This document shows, piece by piece, positions 25,979 to 34,621 of a DNA stretch of 40,634 bases. Numbering within the stretch: the stretch's first letter is position 1; each line of letters begins with the position of its first letter. The notes under the pieces are model-generated. The model worked only from the letters and a program-made list of their open reading frames with translations. It did not search any database and had not been told where the DNA came from. This DNA comes from Paracoccaceae bacterium (GTDB lineage: Bacteria > Pseudomonadota > Alphaproteobacteria > Rhodobacterales > Rhodobacteraceae). Position numbers and translations under genes: made by a program. The DNA lies in NCBI GenBank assembly GCA_014859945.1, contig JACZKR010000033.1:1-40634 (forward strand), in the 5' to 3' direction.

Positions 25979-27606
25979 AGGATCTTCGGACGTTCGATCA
26001 GCGGCATGTCGTCATGGGGCGGCACGGTTTCGCGTTCGATCATGCGGTGAACATGCGGCTCGCCGGGGCCGCGGTGCAGCGCCAGCAGTTGATCGCGGTT
26101 CAGGGCATCGCTTTGGGTGCGGCGCTGGTTGTGGCGGATGTAATCCGTCCATGTGGGAACGTGATAGCTTTCCACCCAGATGTCGGGGTTTTCCAGATCG
26201 CGCATCAGCGCCCATTGGCGCGCCCCGTCGCGCAGGCGGATCACCCGCCGCGCCGCCATAAGGGAGAGGAAGGCGTTGGTGTTGTGCGGCGCGATGTCAT
26301 AGTCGATCATGATCATCAGCGGCCCCGACCGCCCCCGCAGGTCAAGCTGCACGGCCGGTTCGTTGAAGCGGTTGGCCGGATCAAGGTTCACGTCGGAAAA
26401 ATCGGGCATCCGCCAGACCTGACCCAGCGCCGCACCGGCCAGCAGAACGCCGGCGGCGATGTAAAGCGCCGTCGCCGTGCCATAGCCCTCGGCAATTGCG
26501 CCCCACAGCCAGCTGCCAAGCGCCATGCCGCCGAAGGTGGCGGTCTGATAGATGGCCAGCGCCCGCCCCACCACCCAGCGCGGCGTGGCCAGTTGCGTTG
26601 ATACGTTGAACAGGGACAGGGCCAGCACCCATGCCGCGCCGGTCAGCAAAAGGCCCGGCATCGCCAGAAGGGCGCTGGGCGCAAGGCCAAGCAGGACCGA
26701 GCCAAGCGCGAAGGCGGCAAAGGCCCCGGCGACGATCGCCTCGATTCCGGCGATGCGGCGCAGATGCGGCGACAGGAACGCGCCGCCCAGGGCGCCCACC
26801 CCGAACCCGCCCAGAAGCAGGCCAAAGGCCGTCGCATCGCCGGCCAGACGGTCGCGCGTCACCACGGGCAACAGCGCCATCACCGCCACCGCCGCGCTGC
26901 CGAAGACCAGCCCCCGCGTGATGATCCGCAGAAGGTTGGGCGACAGGGCAACGTAGCGGAGGCCGGCAAAGATCGCGCTGCCCAGATGCTCGGCCGGCAA
27001 GGTTGGCTTGTCCGCCGGGCCGGACCAGCGGAACAGCGCATAGATCACCGCCAGATAGCTGACCGCGTTCAGCGCGAATGCGGCCGATGATCCGGCTGCG
27101 GCCACCAGAATGCCACCCAGCGCCGGCCCGACCGAGCGCATCAGGTTGAAGCTCATCGAGTTCAGCGTGACAGCTGAGGGCAGGTCTTCCCGCGGCACCA
27201 GATCGCGCATCGAGGCCTGCCAGGACGGCAGATGCATGGCCGACCCCAGCCCCAGCATGAAGGTGAAGGTCAGCAACTGCCAGGGCCCCAGCCAGTCCAT
27301 CCAGCTTGCCAGCGCCAGAAGGGTCGAGACGATGCACATGAAGACCTGGGCCGCCAACATGACCTTGCGCCGGTCAAAGTTGTCGGCGATGGCGCCAGCC
27401 GCAATTGCCAGCACCATGATCGGCAGGGTTGTGGATGCCTGAACCAGCGCGACCATGCTTTCCGATGGCGTCAGTTCGGCCATCTTCCACGCCGCGCCCA
27501 CCCCCTGGATCAGCGAGCCAAGGTTCGAGACGAGCGTTGCCGTCCAGATCAGGCGAAAGGCAGGAAAGCGAAGCGGGGCGAGCGACGAGGATGTGTCTGA
27601 GGGCAT
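25975..27606 (-). CDS. MFS transporter of the EntS-like/TMS-effector family with soluble C-terminal domain
   Basis: 543-aa membrane protein. The first roughly 400 residues form 12 predicted spans of the major facilitator superfamily, with the cytoplasmic motif AGAIADNFDRRKVML between spans 2 and 3. The last about 125 residues are soluble, starting near LMIMIDYDIAPHNTNAF, and resemble a dimeric alpha-beta barrel of the antibiotic-biosynthesis monooxygenase fold; this extension is known in the MFS_3 family. Likely an exporter; the substrate is unknown. ATG 27606 is preferred to the upstream 27636. It follows yihA by 55 nt on the same strand and converges with the SDR gene. Confidence 0.8.
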   Translation of the reverse strand: MPSDTSSSLAPLRFPAFRLIWTATLVSNLGSLIQGVGAAWKMAELTPSESMVALVQASTTLPIMVLAIAAGAIADNFDRRKVMLAAQVFMCIVSTLLALASWMDWLGPWQLLTFTFMLGLGSAMHLPSWQASMRDLVPREDLPSAVTLNSMSFNLMRSVGPALGGILVAAAGSSAAFALNAVSYLAVIYALFRWSGPADKPTLPAEHLGSAIFAGLRYVALSPNLLRIITRGLVFGSAAVAVMALLPVVTRDRLAGDATAFGLLLGGFGVGALGGAFLSPHLRRIAGIEAIVAGAFAAFALGSVLLGLAPSALLAMPGLLLTGAAWVLALSLFNVSTQLATPRWVVGRALAIYQTATFGGMALGSWLWGAIAEGYGTATALYIAAGVLLAGAALGQVWRMPDFSDVNLDPANRFNEPAVQLDLRGRSGPLMIMIDYDIAPHNTNAFLSLMAARRVIRLRDGARQWALMRDLENPDIWVESYHVPTWTDYIRHNQRRTQSDALNRDQLLALHRGPGEPHVHRMIERETVPPHDDMPLIERPKIL

Positions 27607-27661
27607 GGCGCGATTCCTGCCGCCAGACTGTCGCAAAGGCGGGGCAGATACCAGCCCGCGC

Positions 27662-28312
27662 TTATACCAATGTCGCGATCACGGCGCGCAGTGTCTCGAT
27701 CCCGTCGCCCTTCTCGGATGAGGTCACGATGATCTCGGGGAAGGCGGCCGGGTGGCGGGCCAGCGCGCCACGCACCTGGGCGATGTTCGCCTCGCGTGTG
27801 GCCTGATTGACCTTGTCGGCCTTGGTCATGACCACCTGGAACGTCACCGCCGACTTGTCGAGCATCGTCAGGATTTCTTCATCCACCGCCTTCACGCCAT
27901 GCCGTGTGTCGATCAGCACGAAGGCGCGGCGCAGTGTCTGGCGGCCTTGCAGATACTGCTTCAGCAGCGCCTGCCATTTGGCGACGATGGCCACCGGCGC
28001 CTCGGCATAGCCATAGCCCGGAAGGTCCACCATGTAGCGGTGTTCACCCAGGGCGAAATAGTTGATCTCTTGCGTCCGGCCCGGCGTGTTCGAGGCGCGG
28101 GCCAGATTCTTGCGCCCGGTCAGGGCGTTGATCAGGCTGGATTTCCCGACGTTCGAGCGGCCCGCAAAGCACACTTCGGGCCGGTCGGCCGGCGGCAGGG
28201 CGGCCATCGAGGTGACGCCCTTGACGAAATCGACCGGGCCGGCGAACAGAAGGCGCCCCGCCTCGCGGTCGCTGTCTTCGGGTTCGGGGGCAAGGGGAAA
28301 AGGCAGGCTCAC
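27662..28312 (-). CDS. yihA: Ribosome biogenesis GTPase YihA/YsxC (EngB)
   Basis: 216-aa GTPase needed for assembly of the large ribosomal subunit. P-loop GRSNVGKSS is at residues 51-59, the G2/G3 region includes NTPGRTQEINYF and DLPGYGYAE, and G4 is TKAD. The GTG start at 28312 overlaps the stop of the MOSC gene (GTGA), giving MSLPFPLAPE. Part of the rpmH-to-MFS gene string. Confidence 0.93.
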   Translation of the reverse strand: MSLPFPLAPEPEDSDREAGRLLFAGPVDFVKGVTSMAALPPADRPEVCFAGRSNVGKSSLINALTGRKNLARASNTPGRTQEINYFALGEHRYMVDLPGYGYAEAPVAIVAKWQALLKQYLQGRQTLRRAFVLIDTRHGVKAVDEEILTMLDKSAVTFQVVMTKADKVNQATREANIAQVRGALARHPAAFPEIIVTSSEKGDGIETLRAVIATLV

Positions 28313-29073
28313 AGTATCTCCAGCTTGTCGCCGCGGGCGATCCGGCCCGGTTCTTCGACCGTCGCATAGACGCCGAAATCCTGATGGCCCCAGTTGGCGT
28401 TCAGCGCGGCCAGCGTATCGCCATCTTCCTGCCCTGTCACGGGATCGACGCAGGTTGCCCGGCAGCGGGTGATCTTCTGTTCCACCTTCAGCACCGCGCT
28501 GCCGATCCGCAGCCGCCGCCCGATCAGCCCGAATTCGGCAAAGGGTTCCAGCCCGTCCAGCCAAAGGTTGCCGCGCCAGCGGTGGATCGACAGGGTCTTG
28601 CCCATGCGCCGCCCAAGTTCGGCATTGCTGGCCAGACCCAGAACCGAAAGAAACGGGTTCGGCCAGTCGGTCATCGCCTGACCGGGCACCTGCACCACAA
28701 AGGCCGGGGCGGGTCGGCTGGCGGGCCAGAGGGGGCGCAGCCAGTCGATCAGGCGCTGCTGGTCGGCGGCATCATCGGGCGCCAGCGCAATCTCACCGGC
28801 GCGGGGGTGGCGCAGGGTCACGCGCCGGGCAGCCTCATCCGAAGCCGCCGAGATCGCCATCAGTTCGGCCCCCGCCACGCCGCGCAGGAAGTTCATCTTG
28901 GCCGCCCATTCGGTCAGGCCCGGGGCGAACTTGGCCGCCTCATGCGCGACGGCCCATTCCCGGTCAAACGGCAACGCGCGCCCCTTGGTCAGGGACGCGC
29001 CGATGATCTCTTCATGGCCGATGGATTTGATCGGATGGCGGACAATCGCCGCCAGCCGCGGTTCAGCGGTCAT
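28309..29073 (-). CDS. MOSC domain protein (mARC/YcbX-like)
   Basis: 254-aa protein with an N-terminal beta-barrel domain (RLAAIVRHPIKSIGHEEI) and a C-terminal MOSC domain. The segment RGNLWLDGLEPFAE and the conserved cysteine C204 in RCRATCVDP match the molybdenum-cofactor-binding domain of mARC and YcbX reductases. The substrate is unknown; related enzymes reduce N-hydroxylated compounds. Start overlaps the yidC stop and stop overlaps the yihA start, so the three are translationally coupled. Confidence 0.82.
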   Translation of the reverse strand: MTAEPRLAAIVRHPIKSIGHEEIIGASLTKGRALPFDREWAVAHEAAKFAPGLTEWAAKMNFLRGVAGAELMAISAASDEAARRVTLRHPRAGEIALAPDDAADQQRLIDWLRPLWPASRPAPAFVVQVPGQAMTDWPNPFLSVLGLASNAELGRRMGKTLSIHRWRGNLWLDGLEPFAEFGLIGRRLRIGSAVLKVEQKITRCRATCVDPVTGQEDGDTLAALNANWGHQDFGVYATVEEPGRIARGDKLEIL

Positions 29074-30914
29074 TTCTTCTTGGCCTTGCCCTTGTCAGCG
29101 ACCGGCGCCGGGGCCTGCTTGCGGCCGAACCCCTTGCGGATGTTGCCGAACAGGTCGGGCCGGTGGCCGTGGCTGGTCATGATGGCGTATTGCTGCAGGA
29201 AGGTGATGGTGTTGTTGGTGATCCAGTACAGCACCAGACCCGAAGCAAAGCCACCCAGCATGAACATGAAGACCCAGGGCATCCAGGCAAAGATTTGCTG
29301 CTGCACGGGGTCGGCGGGGGCAGGGTTCAGCTTCTGCTGCAGCCACATCGAGATGCCCAGAAGGATCGGCAGCGCGCCGATGAAGATCAGGTGGGTCAGC
29401 GACCCCAGCGCCGGCGCATCCCAAGGCAGCAGCCCGAAGAGGTTATAAAGCGACGACGGGTCGGGCGCCGACAGGTCCTTCAGCCAGCCGAAGAACGGGG
29501 CGTGCCGCAGCTCGATGGTGACGAAGATCACCTTGTAAAGGCTGAAGAAGATCGGGATCTGGATCAGGATCGGCAGGCAGCCCGCGGCGGGGTTCACCTT
29601 CTTGTCCTTGTAAAGCTGCATCATCTCGCGCTGCAGCTTCTGCTTGTCTTCGCCCGCGCGTTCCTTCAGCGCTTCCATCTCGGGCTGAAGTTCCTTCATC
29701 CGCGCCATCGAGACATAGGACTTGTAGGCCAGCGGCAGCACCAGCACCTTCAGAACAAAGGTCAGCGCGATGATGGCAAGGCCCATGTTGCCGATCAGCC
29801 CGTGCAGCCAGTGCAGGACCGAGAAGATCGGCTTGGTCAGGAAGTAGAACCAGCCCCAGTCGATCGAGTCGATGAAACCGGCGATCCCTACCTTGTCCTG
29901 ATAGTCGCGGATCGTGGCCCATTCCTTGGCGCCGGCGTAAAGCCGCGTCGTCACCTCGGCCTTGGTGCCGGGGGCAACGGCCAGCACGGGCTGGCGCACT
30001 TCAGTCTGGTAGATGTCGGCGCCCGGAACGTATTTGGTCACAGCCTTGTAGGGCTTGCCCTGTTCGGGGATCAGGGTGGTCATCCAGTAGTGGTCGGTAA
30101 TGCCGATCCAGCCGTCGGTCGTGCCATCCACCACTTCGGCCGGGCCGCCTTCGGTTTCGACCACCGCAAGGTCGGCCACGTCCGAATAATCGGTTTCCTC
30201 ATAGGTGCCGTCGGTGCGGCGGATGATGCCTTCGTGGACGACATAGATGTTCTGCAGCTTGGGCAGGCCATGGCGCGCGATGATGCCATAGGGCGCCAGC
30301 CGCGCTTCGGCGGCGCCGGTGTTTTCAACCGCGTCGGTGACGGTGAACATGAAGTCTTCGTCCACCGCGATGGTGCGGGTGAAGGTCAGGCCCTTGCCAT
30401 TGTCCCAGGCCAGCGTCACCGGCTGGCCGGGCGCCAGCGTGGCACCCGAGGTGATGCGCCATTCGGTGCGGGCATCGGGCAGGTCGGCGGCGGTCAGGCC
30501 CTTGCCGGGCGCCCAGCCGAAGACGGCGTAATAGGGGAAGTCCTTGCCGACCGGCGACAACAGCCGCACGTTGGGCGAATCCGGCTCCAGCGTTTCGCGG
30601 TAGGTTTTCAGCGACAGATCGTCGATCCGCCCGCCCAGCATCGAGATCGAACCCGACAGCTTCGGCGTGTCGATCGTCAGGCGCGGGGCTTCGGGAAGCG
30701 CCTCGGTTTCCATTGCGGCGGCGGCATCTGCTTCGGCGGCACCCGGAGTGGCGGCTTCGGTCGTGGCTGCGCCGGTGTCCGGGGTCGTCGCGGTGACGGC
30801 GGGCTCTTCGGGGAACCATTGCGGGAACAGCATGGGGCCGGCCACGAACCATCCCAGGATCACCAGGAAGCTGAGGACAGTTGCAAGGATGAGATTCTTG
30901 TTCTGATCGTCCAT
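29070..30914 (-). CDS. yidC: Membrane protein insertase YidC
   Basis: Inner-membrane insertase that works alone or with SecYEG, 614 aa. An N-terminal membrane anchor (NLILATVLSFLVILGWFVAG) leads into a large periplasmic domain (about 60-370), then the conserved five-helix core with VLKVLVLPLAYKSYVSMARM, NPAAGCLPILIQIPIFFSLY and the final QQKLNPAPADPVQQQIFAWM. ATG 30914 gives the usual MDDQNKNLILA. It is the core of the rpmH-rnpA-yidD-yidC cluster, here split by ttcA and an EAL gene. Confidence 0.97.
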   Translation of the reverse strand: MDDQNKNLILATVLSFLVILGWFVAGPMLFPQWFPEEPAVTATTPDTGAATTEAATPGAAEADAAAAMETEALPEAPRLTIDTPKLSGSISMLGGRIDDLSLKTYRETLEPDSPNVRLLSPVGKDFPYYAVFGWAPGKGLTAADLPDARTEWRITSGATLAPGQPVTLAWDNGKGLTFTRTIAVDEDFMFTVTDAVENTGAAEARLAPYGIIARHGLPKLQNIYVVHEGIIRRTDGTYEETDYSDVADLAVVETEGGPAEVVDGTTDGWIGITDHYWMTTLIPEQGKPYKAVTKYVPGADIYQTEVRQPVLAVAPGTKAEVTTRLYAGAKEWATIRDYQDKVGIAGFIDSIDWGWFYFLTKPIFSVLHWLHGLIGNMGLAIIALTFVLKVLVLPLAYKSYVSMARMKELQPEMEALKERAGEDKQKLQREMMQLYKDKKVNPAAGCLPILIQIPIFFSLYKVIFVTIELRHAPFFGWLKDLSAPDPSSLYNLFGLLPWDAPALGSLTHLIFIGALPILLGISMWLQQKLNPAPADPVQQQIFAWMPWVFMFMLGGFASGLVLYWITNNTITFLQQYAIMTSHGHRPDLFGNIRKGFGRKQAPAPVADKGKAKKK

Positions 30915-30949
30915 CTGGAACGCCACCACTCCGTTCAGGGTCAGCGGTG

Positions 30950-30978
30950 CTTCAACAGAAGGGGGGGGCAAAGGTCAA
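30950..30978 (-). promoter_or_regulatory. Weak promoter candidate for yidC with a G/C homopolymer spacer
   Basis: On the - strand TTGACC (30978-30973) and TTGAAG (30955-30950) are 17 bp apart; the spacer contains a run of eight C (30968-30961). The -10 match is poor. The 116-nt gap between the EAL gene and yidC makes an own promoter plausible. Confidence 0.25.
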
Positions 30979-31030
30979 GCGGTTTTCCCCGAAGGGGCCC
31001 GGCGGGCATCCCCGGGCATGTCAGCGGCGC

Positions 31031-32575
31031 CTAGATTCCCTTGCGGGCGCGGGGCTGGCCGATGCGCGGGGCGCTGGCCAGGCCGGTGCGGTGGCGGGCG
31101 ATCCATTCGGCCGTATCCTCAAACGGCATGGGGCGGGCGATGCCGAAGCCCTGCACATCGCCGCAGCCAAGTTGGGCCAGCATGGCATGTTCGGCCGGCG
31201 TTTCGACCCCTTCGGCCAGTGTGGCCAGCCCCAGACGTTCCGCCATCGACAGGATGGCCGAAACCATGCGCTGCTGTTCGCGGTCTTCGTCGACACGGGC
31301 GACGAAGCTGCGGTCGATTTTCAGCCGGCGGATGGCAAAGCGGCGAATCGAGGTGATCGAGGCATGGCCGGTGCCGAAATCATCGAGGTCGATGCCACAG
31401 CCCAGCCGGGCCAGCGCGGCGATGTTCGACACGATGACATCCTGCGCGGTTTCAGCCACCACGCTTTCCAGAACCTCGACTGTCAGGCGGCGGGGTTCCA
31501 GATCGAAACGGTCCAGTTCCCATTTCAGCCGTTCGGCCAGCCGGGGGTCGCGCAATTCGGCCGAAGCGAAGTTGACGGCGACGCTGGGCACGCGAAGCCC
31601 TGCGCCATCCCACCGGGCCAGAGCCGACAGCGCGCCGTGCAGCATCACCTCTCCCAGACGGTCGAAAAGGCCGGCTTCTTCGATCAGCGGCAGGAACTCG
31701 GCCGGGGGCACCAGACCGCGCGTCGGGTGGTGCCAGCGTGCCAGCGCCTCGAACCCGGTGATCTCTCCGGTGTCGGTCGAGATCTGGGGTTGGAAATGCG
31801 GACGGATCTGGCCGTGATCCAGTGCCGTTTCAAGCTCTTCGCGCAGGGCGTGCCGGGTGTTGTGGCGCTGCGTCATCTCGGCCGAGAAGGCGCGGATCGC
31901 CCCCGGCCCGTTCAGCGCGGCTTCATCGGTGGCCAGAAGGGCCGCATCCAGCAGCGTCCCCGCCTCGCGCCCCGGCGCGCGATCGGCAAGGCAGAATCCG
32001 ACCGAGCAGGTCACATGCAGCCGCGTTGCGTCCAGGCTGATCGGCACCTCGACGGCCGATTGCAGGCGGGTGGCGATCTGGATCACCGTTTCAAGGTCAA
32101 GCCGCCGGACCGGCGAAAGCGCGACGGAGAAGGCGCCGCCCTCCAGCCGGGCCAGCACATCGCCGCGACGCAGGACGGCCAGAACCCGCTCGGCGCTGCG
32201 GGCAAGGATTTCAGACTGCGCGGCCCGGCCGTGCCGGCGCGCCAGTTCCTCGATCCCGTCGATCTGGATGACAAGACAGGCGGTCGTCAGACCCGTTTCC
32301 CCAAGGTCGCGGAACACCCGGTCGAACACCGCGAGAATCTGCGCGCGGCCGGCCGGTCCATCGGTTGCGGCCGGCGGATCGGCAAAGCGGAAGGCGCCGG
32401 CGATGGCAAACAGCATCGGCGCCCCCAGCGCCGTCAGGATCAGCGCCTCTTCGCCCCCGAACCAGAAGGCGGCCAGTGTCAGCGCAGGCAGAAAGACCAT
32501 CAGTTCGGGCTTGCGCAGCAGCGCAGCAGCGCCGCGCAACGCACGAAGGGCTTCGGGCAGGGGGTGAGGCGGCAT
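31031..32575 (-). CDS. Membrane protein with degenerate GGDEF and intact EAL domain (c-di-GMP phosphodiesterase)
   Basis: 514-aa protein. Two N-terminal hydrophobic stretches (about residues 25-62) anchor it in the inner membrane. The GGDEF-like domain (about 80-235) has LEGGAF at 144-149 in place of GGDEF, so it should not make c-di-GMP. The EAL domain (about 243-500) keeps E276 in FEALARW, N335, the LTVEVLES segment, D398/D399 in DDFGTG, K419 in LKIDRSF and E455 in EGVET, so c-di-GMP hydrolysis is likely. The degenerate half may regulate it, for example by GTP binding. ATG 32575 has GGAG 9 nt upstream; ATG 32593 is an alternative. Confidence 0.9.
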   Translation of the reverse strand: MPPHPLPEALRALRGAAALLRKPELMVFLPALTLAAFWFGGEEALILTALGAPMLFAIAGAFRFADPPAATDGPAGRAQILAVFDRVFRDLGETGLTTACLVIQIDGIEELARRHGRAAQSEILARSAERVLAVLRRGDVLARLEGGAFSVALSPVRRLDLETVIQIATRLQSAVEVPISLDATRLHVTCSVGFCLADRAPGREAGTLLDAALLATDEAALNGPGAIRAFSAEMTQRHNTRHALREELETALDHGQIRPHFQPQISTDTGEITGFEALARWHHPTRGLVPPAEFLPLIEEAGLFDRLGEVMLHGALSALARWDGAGLRVPSVAVNFASAELRDPRLAERLKWELDRFDLEPRRLTVEVLESVVAETAQDVIVSNIAALARLGCGIDLDDFGTGHASITSIRRFAIRRLKIDRSFVARVDEDREQQRMVSAILSMAERLGLATLAEGVETPAEHAMLAQLGCGDVQGFGIARPMPFEDTAEWIARHRTGLASAPRIGQPRARKGI

Positions 32576-32648
32576 CGGCCTGATCTCCGGCATCGGCGGG
32601 CATGGGCGCCCTGTCCGCAAAGCCTAGGGAATCAGGTTGAGCGCTTCG

Positions 32649-33524
32649 TTAATCCGCCACTCTCAGTTGCGGAGGATTTTCCGAGAATTCAGCCGTTCCC
32701 CGCATCAGCCCGGCAAAATCAAACACCCCGGGGTCGCACAGATGAGAGGGCCGCACGTTCATCAGCGCCCGCGCCATCACCTGACGCCGGCCCGGCGTGC
32801 GGGCTTCCCATTCGTCGATCAGGCGCTTGACCTGAACGCGCTGGAGCCCTTCCTGGCTGCCGCACAGGTCGCAGGGGATGATCGGGTAACCCATGCCGCG
32901 GGCGAATTTCTCGCAATCCGCCTCGGCCACCAACGCCAGCGGGCGGGCGACGAACAGATCCCCCTCTTCGTTCAGCAGCCGCGGCGGCATGGTGGCCAGC
33001 CGCCCGCCGTGGAACAGGTTCATGAAGAAGGTTTCCAGCATGTCGTCGCGGTGGTGGCCCAGAACAACGGTCGAGCAGCCTTCCTCACGCGCGATACGGT
33101 AAAGGTTGCCCCGGCGCAGGCGGGAACACAGGCTGCACATCGTGCCGCCCGGCGCGATTTTTGAGGTTACGACCGAATAGGTGTCCTGATATTCGATCCG
33201 GTGGGGCACGCCCATGCGGGTCAGGAACTCAGGCAGGACGGTGGCGGGAAAACCGGGTTGGCCCTGATCAAGGTTGCAGGCCAGAATGTCCACCGGCAGC
33301 AGGCCGCGCCATTTCAGCTCGGTCAGGATGGCCAGCAGGGTATAGCTGTCCTTGCCGCCTGACAGGCAGACCAGCCAGCGGTCGCCCGGCACGGCCATGC
33401 CATAGGTCTCGATCGCCTCGCGGACGTTCTGCACCAGCCTTTTGCGCAGCTTGCGGAACTCGGTCGATTTCGGGGCGCCGTGAAACAGGGGGTGGATGTC
33501 GTCGGAAAGATCGTCGTCCAGCAT
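32649..33524 (-). CDS. ttcA: tRNA 2-thiocytidine biosynthesis protein TtcA
   Basis: Iron-sulfur enzyme that thiolates cytidine 32 of certain tRNAs, 291 aa. The PP-loop SGGKDS is at residues 55-60. Cysteines C130 and C133 (CSLC) and C218 (CDLC, with C221) match the [4Fe-4S] ligands known from E. coli TtcA. ATG 33524 is chosen for the GAGG box 5 nt upstream and the [14 protein letters not shown] start. The tRNA-Arg(ACG) gene about 5 kb away belongs to a class TtcA modifies in E. coli. Confidence 0.93.
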   Translation of the reverse strand: MLDDDLSDDIHPLFHGAPKSTEFRKLRKRLVQNVREAIETYGMAVPGDRWLVCLSGGKDSYTLLAILTELKWRGLLPVDILACNLDQGQPGFPATVLPEFLTRMGVPHRIEYQDTYSVVTSKIAPGGTMCSLCSRLRRGNLYRIAREEGCSTVVLGHHRDDMLETFFMNLFHGGRLATMPPRLLNEEGDLFVARPLALVAEADCEKFARGMGYPIIPCDLCGSQEGLQRVQVKRLIDEWEARTPGRRQVMARALMNVRPSHLCDPGVFDFAGLMRGTAEFSENPPQLRVAD

Positions 33525-33573
33525 GATGGCCTCGTCAGAGATCTTTGTTGCAGGGGGCAGTTCGGCAGGGGGC

Positions 33574-33837
33574 CTATTCCGCCTGCCGCCCGTGCAGGCG
33601 GTCAAACTCCGGGTCGGCGCCCGGAACAGGATCATAGCCGTGTCCGCCCCATGGATGGCAACTGCACAGCCGTTTCGCCGTCAACCAGCCACCCTTCATT
33701 CCGCCGTGACGCTCCAGCGCCTCCAGCGCATAGACCGAACAGGTGGGCTGGTAGCGGCAGCCATGGCCGACCCAGGGGCTGAGAAGCAGGCGATAGGCGC
33801 GCACAGGCAGCGCGATGATCTTGGCCAGCGGCGTCAT
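33574..33837 (-). CDS. yidD: Membrane protein insertion efficiency factor YidD
   Basis: 87-aa small protein with an amphipathic N-terminus. Signature segments are [18 protein letters not shown] and [20 protein letters not shown]. Its start overlaps the rnpA stop (ATGA), the usual rnpA-yidD coupling. Confidence 0.95.
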   Translation of the reverse strand: MTPLAKIIALPVRAYRLLLSPWVGHGCRYQPTCSVYALEALERHGGMKGGWLTAKRLCSCHPWGGHGYDPVPGADPEFDRLHGRQAE

Positions 33838-34247
33838 CTGCCGCCCCCGTGAACCGTCCGCATCGCGCCTTCCAGATCACGCAAGAGGTCGGCGAAGGCA
33901 CGCTCCACCGTGGCGCCGGGGCGGGCGACCAGCACATAATCCCAGCCGGGTTGCGCCATCGCGGGCATGATCGCGCGCGCCAGGGCCCGCAGGCGGCGCT
34001 TGGCGCGGTTGCGCATCACCGCGTTGCCGATCTTCTTCGAGGCGGTAAAGCCGATCTGCACCGCAGGATTGCCGTCAGCCCGCGCGCGGGCCTGCAACAG
34101 AAACCCCGACGTGCCCTGACGCCGCGCCTGCGCCGCGAGCAGGAATTCGGGCCGGGTCTTCATGACCGACAGGCAAAGCGAAACCGCCGGAGACGCTGCG
34201 GGCGCTTCGGCTTTCCTGCCTTGGCCCGGTGTCTCCGGCGGTGTCAT
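33834..34247 (-). CDS. rnpA: Ribonuclease P protein component
   Basis: Protein subunit of RNase P, which matures tRNA 5' ends, 137 aa. The RNR motif and basic helix appear at 79-85 (RNRAKRR). The N-terminal about 28 residues are a low-complexity extension; a Met at residue 29 (MKTRPEFLLAA) is an alternative start, but ATG 34247 has AGGA upstream. It lies 32 nt after rpmH and overlaps yidD. Confidence 0.93.
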   Translation of the reverse strand: MTPPETPGQGRKAEAPAASPAVSLCLSVMKTRPEFLLAAQARRQGTSGFLLQARARADGNPAVQIGFTASKKIGNAVMRNRAKRRLRALARAIMPAMAQPGWDYVLVARPGATVERAFADLLRDLEGAMRTVHGGGR

Positions 34248-34279
34248 CGCGCATCCTTCGGGCCCGAAGGCCCCGAAAA

Positions 34280-34414
34280 TCAGGCGGACAGAACCTTGCG
34301 GCCCTTGGCGCGGCGCGCGGCCAGCACAAGACGGCCGCCTTTGGTGGCCATACGGGCGCGGAAACCGTGGCGGCGGGCCCGGACCAGCTTCGACGGTTGG
34401 TAGGTGCGCTTCAT
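34280..34414 (-). CDS. rpmH: 50S ribosomal protein L34
   Basis: 44-aa, strongly basic large-subunit protein. The translation starts [20 protein letters not shown], followed by [15 protein letters not shown] and RKVLSA, which is unmistakable L34. GGAGAGACGCG precedes the ATG. First gene of the rpmH-rnpA-yidD block, served by the near-consensus promoter upstream. Confidence 0.98.
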   Translation of the reverse strand: MKRTYQPSKLVRARRHGFRARMATKGGRLVLAARRAKGRKVLSA

Positions 34415-34479
34415 CGCGTCTCTCCATCAACGGGTGCCCGAACCCGGCAAGGATTCGAGGGCGGTAACTTGAAGCCCGT

Positions 34480-34508
34480 CCTTTACGGACCCTTTGATGC
34501 CCTGTCAA
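34480..34508 (-). promoter_or_regulatory. Strong sigma-70-type promoter of rpmH
   Basis: On the - strand a perfect TTGACA (34508-34503) is followed after 17 bp by TAAAGG (34485-34480). It lies 66 nt upstream of the rpmH ATG. Its quality and position suggest it drives the rpmH-rnpA-yidD operon and perhaps genes beyond. Confidence 0.75.
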
Positions 34509-34525
34509 CGCGGCCCGGCGGGAAA

Positions 34526-34555
34526 ATCGGCAGGAATTCCGCCGGCCCTGCCGAT
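34526..34555. other. Inverted repeat in the rpmH/TVP38 divergent spacer
   Basis: ATCGGCAGG at 34526-34534 and CCTGCCGAT at 34547-34555 form a perfect 9-bp inverted repeat with a 12-nt gap. It lies about 67 nt before the TVP38 start and 18 nt behind the rpmH -35 box. Operator or 5' leader hairpin; undecided. Confidence 0.45.
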
Positions 34556-34621
34556 GTTTCGCCCCATCAAGCCAGCGTGAGGGGGCTGGTCAGCCCGCAG
34601 CCGGCCCGTCATCTTCACTGG

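Noticed and set aside
29163..32830. Two + strand open frames over 600 codons opposite yidC and the EAL gene
   Set aside because: Rich in His/Gln/Arg/Gly as expected of antisense shadows; the - strand genes are certain.
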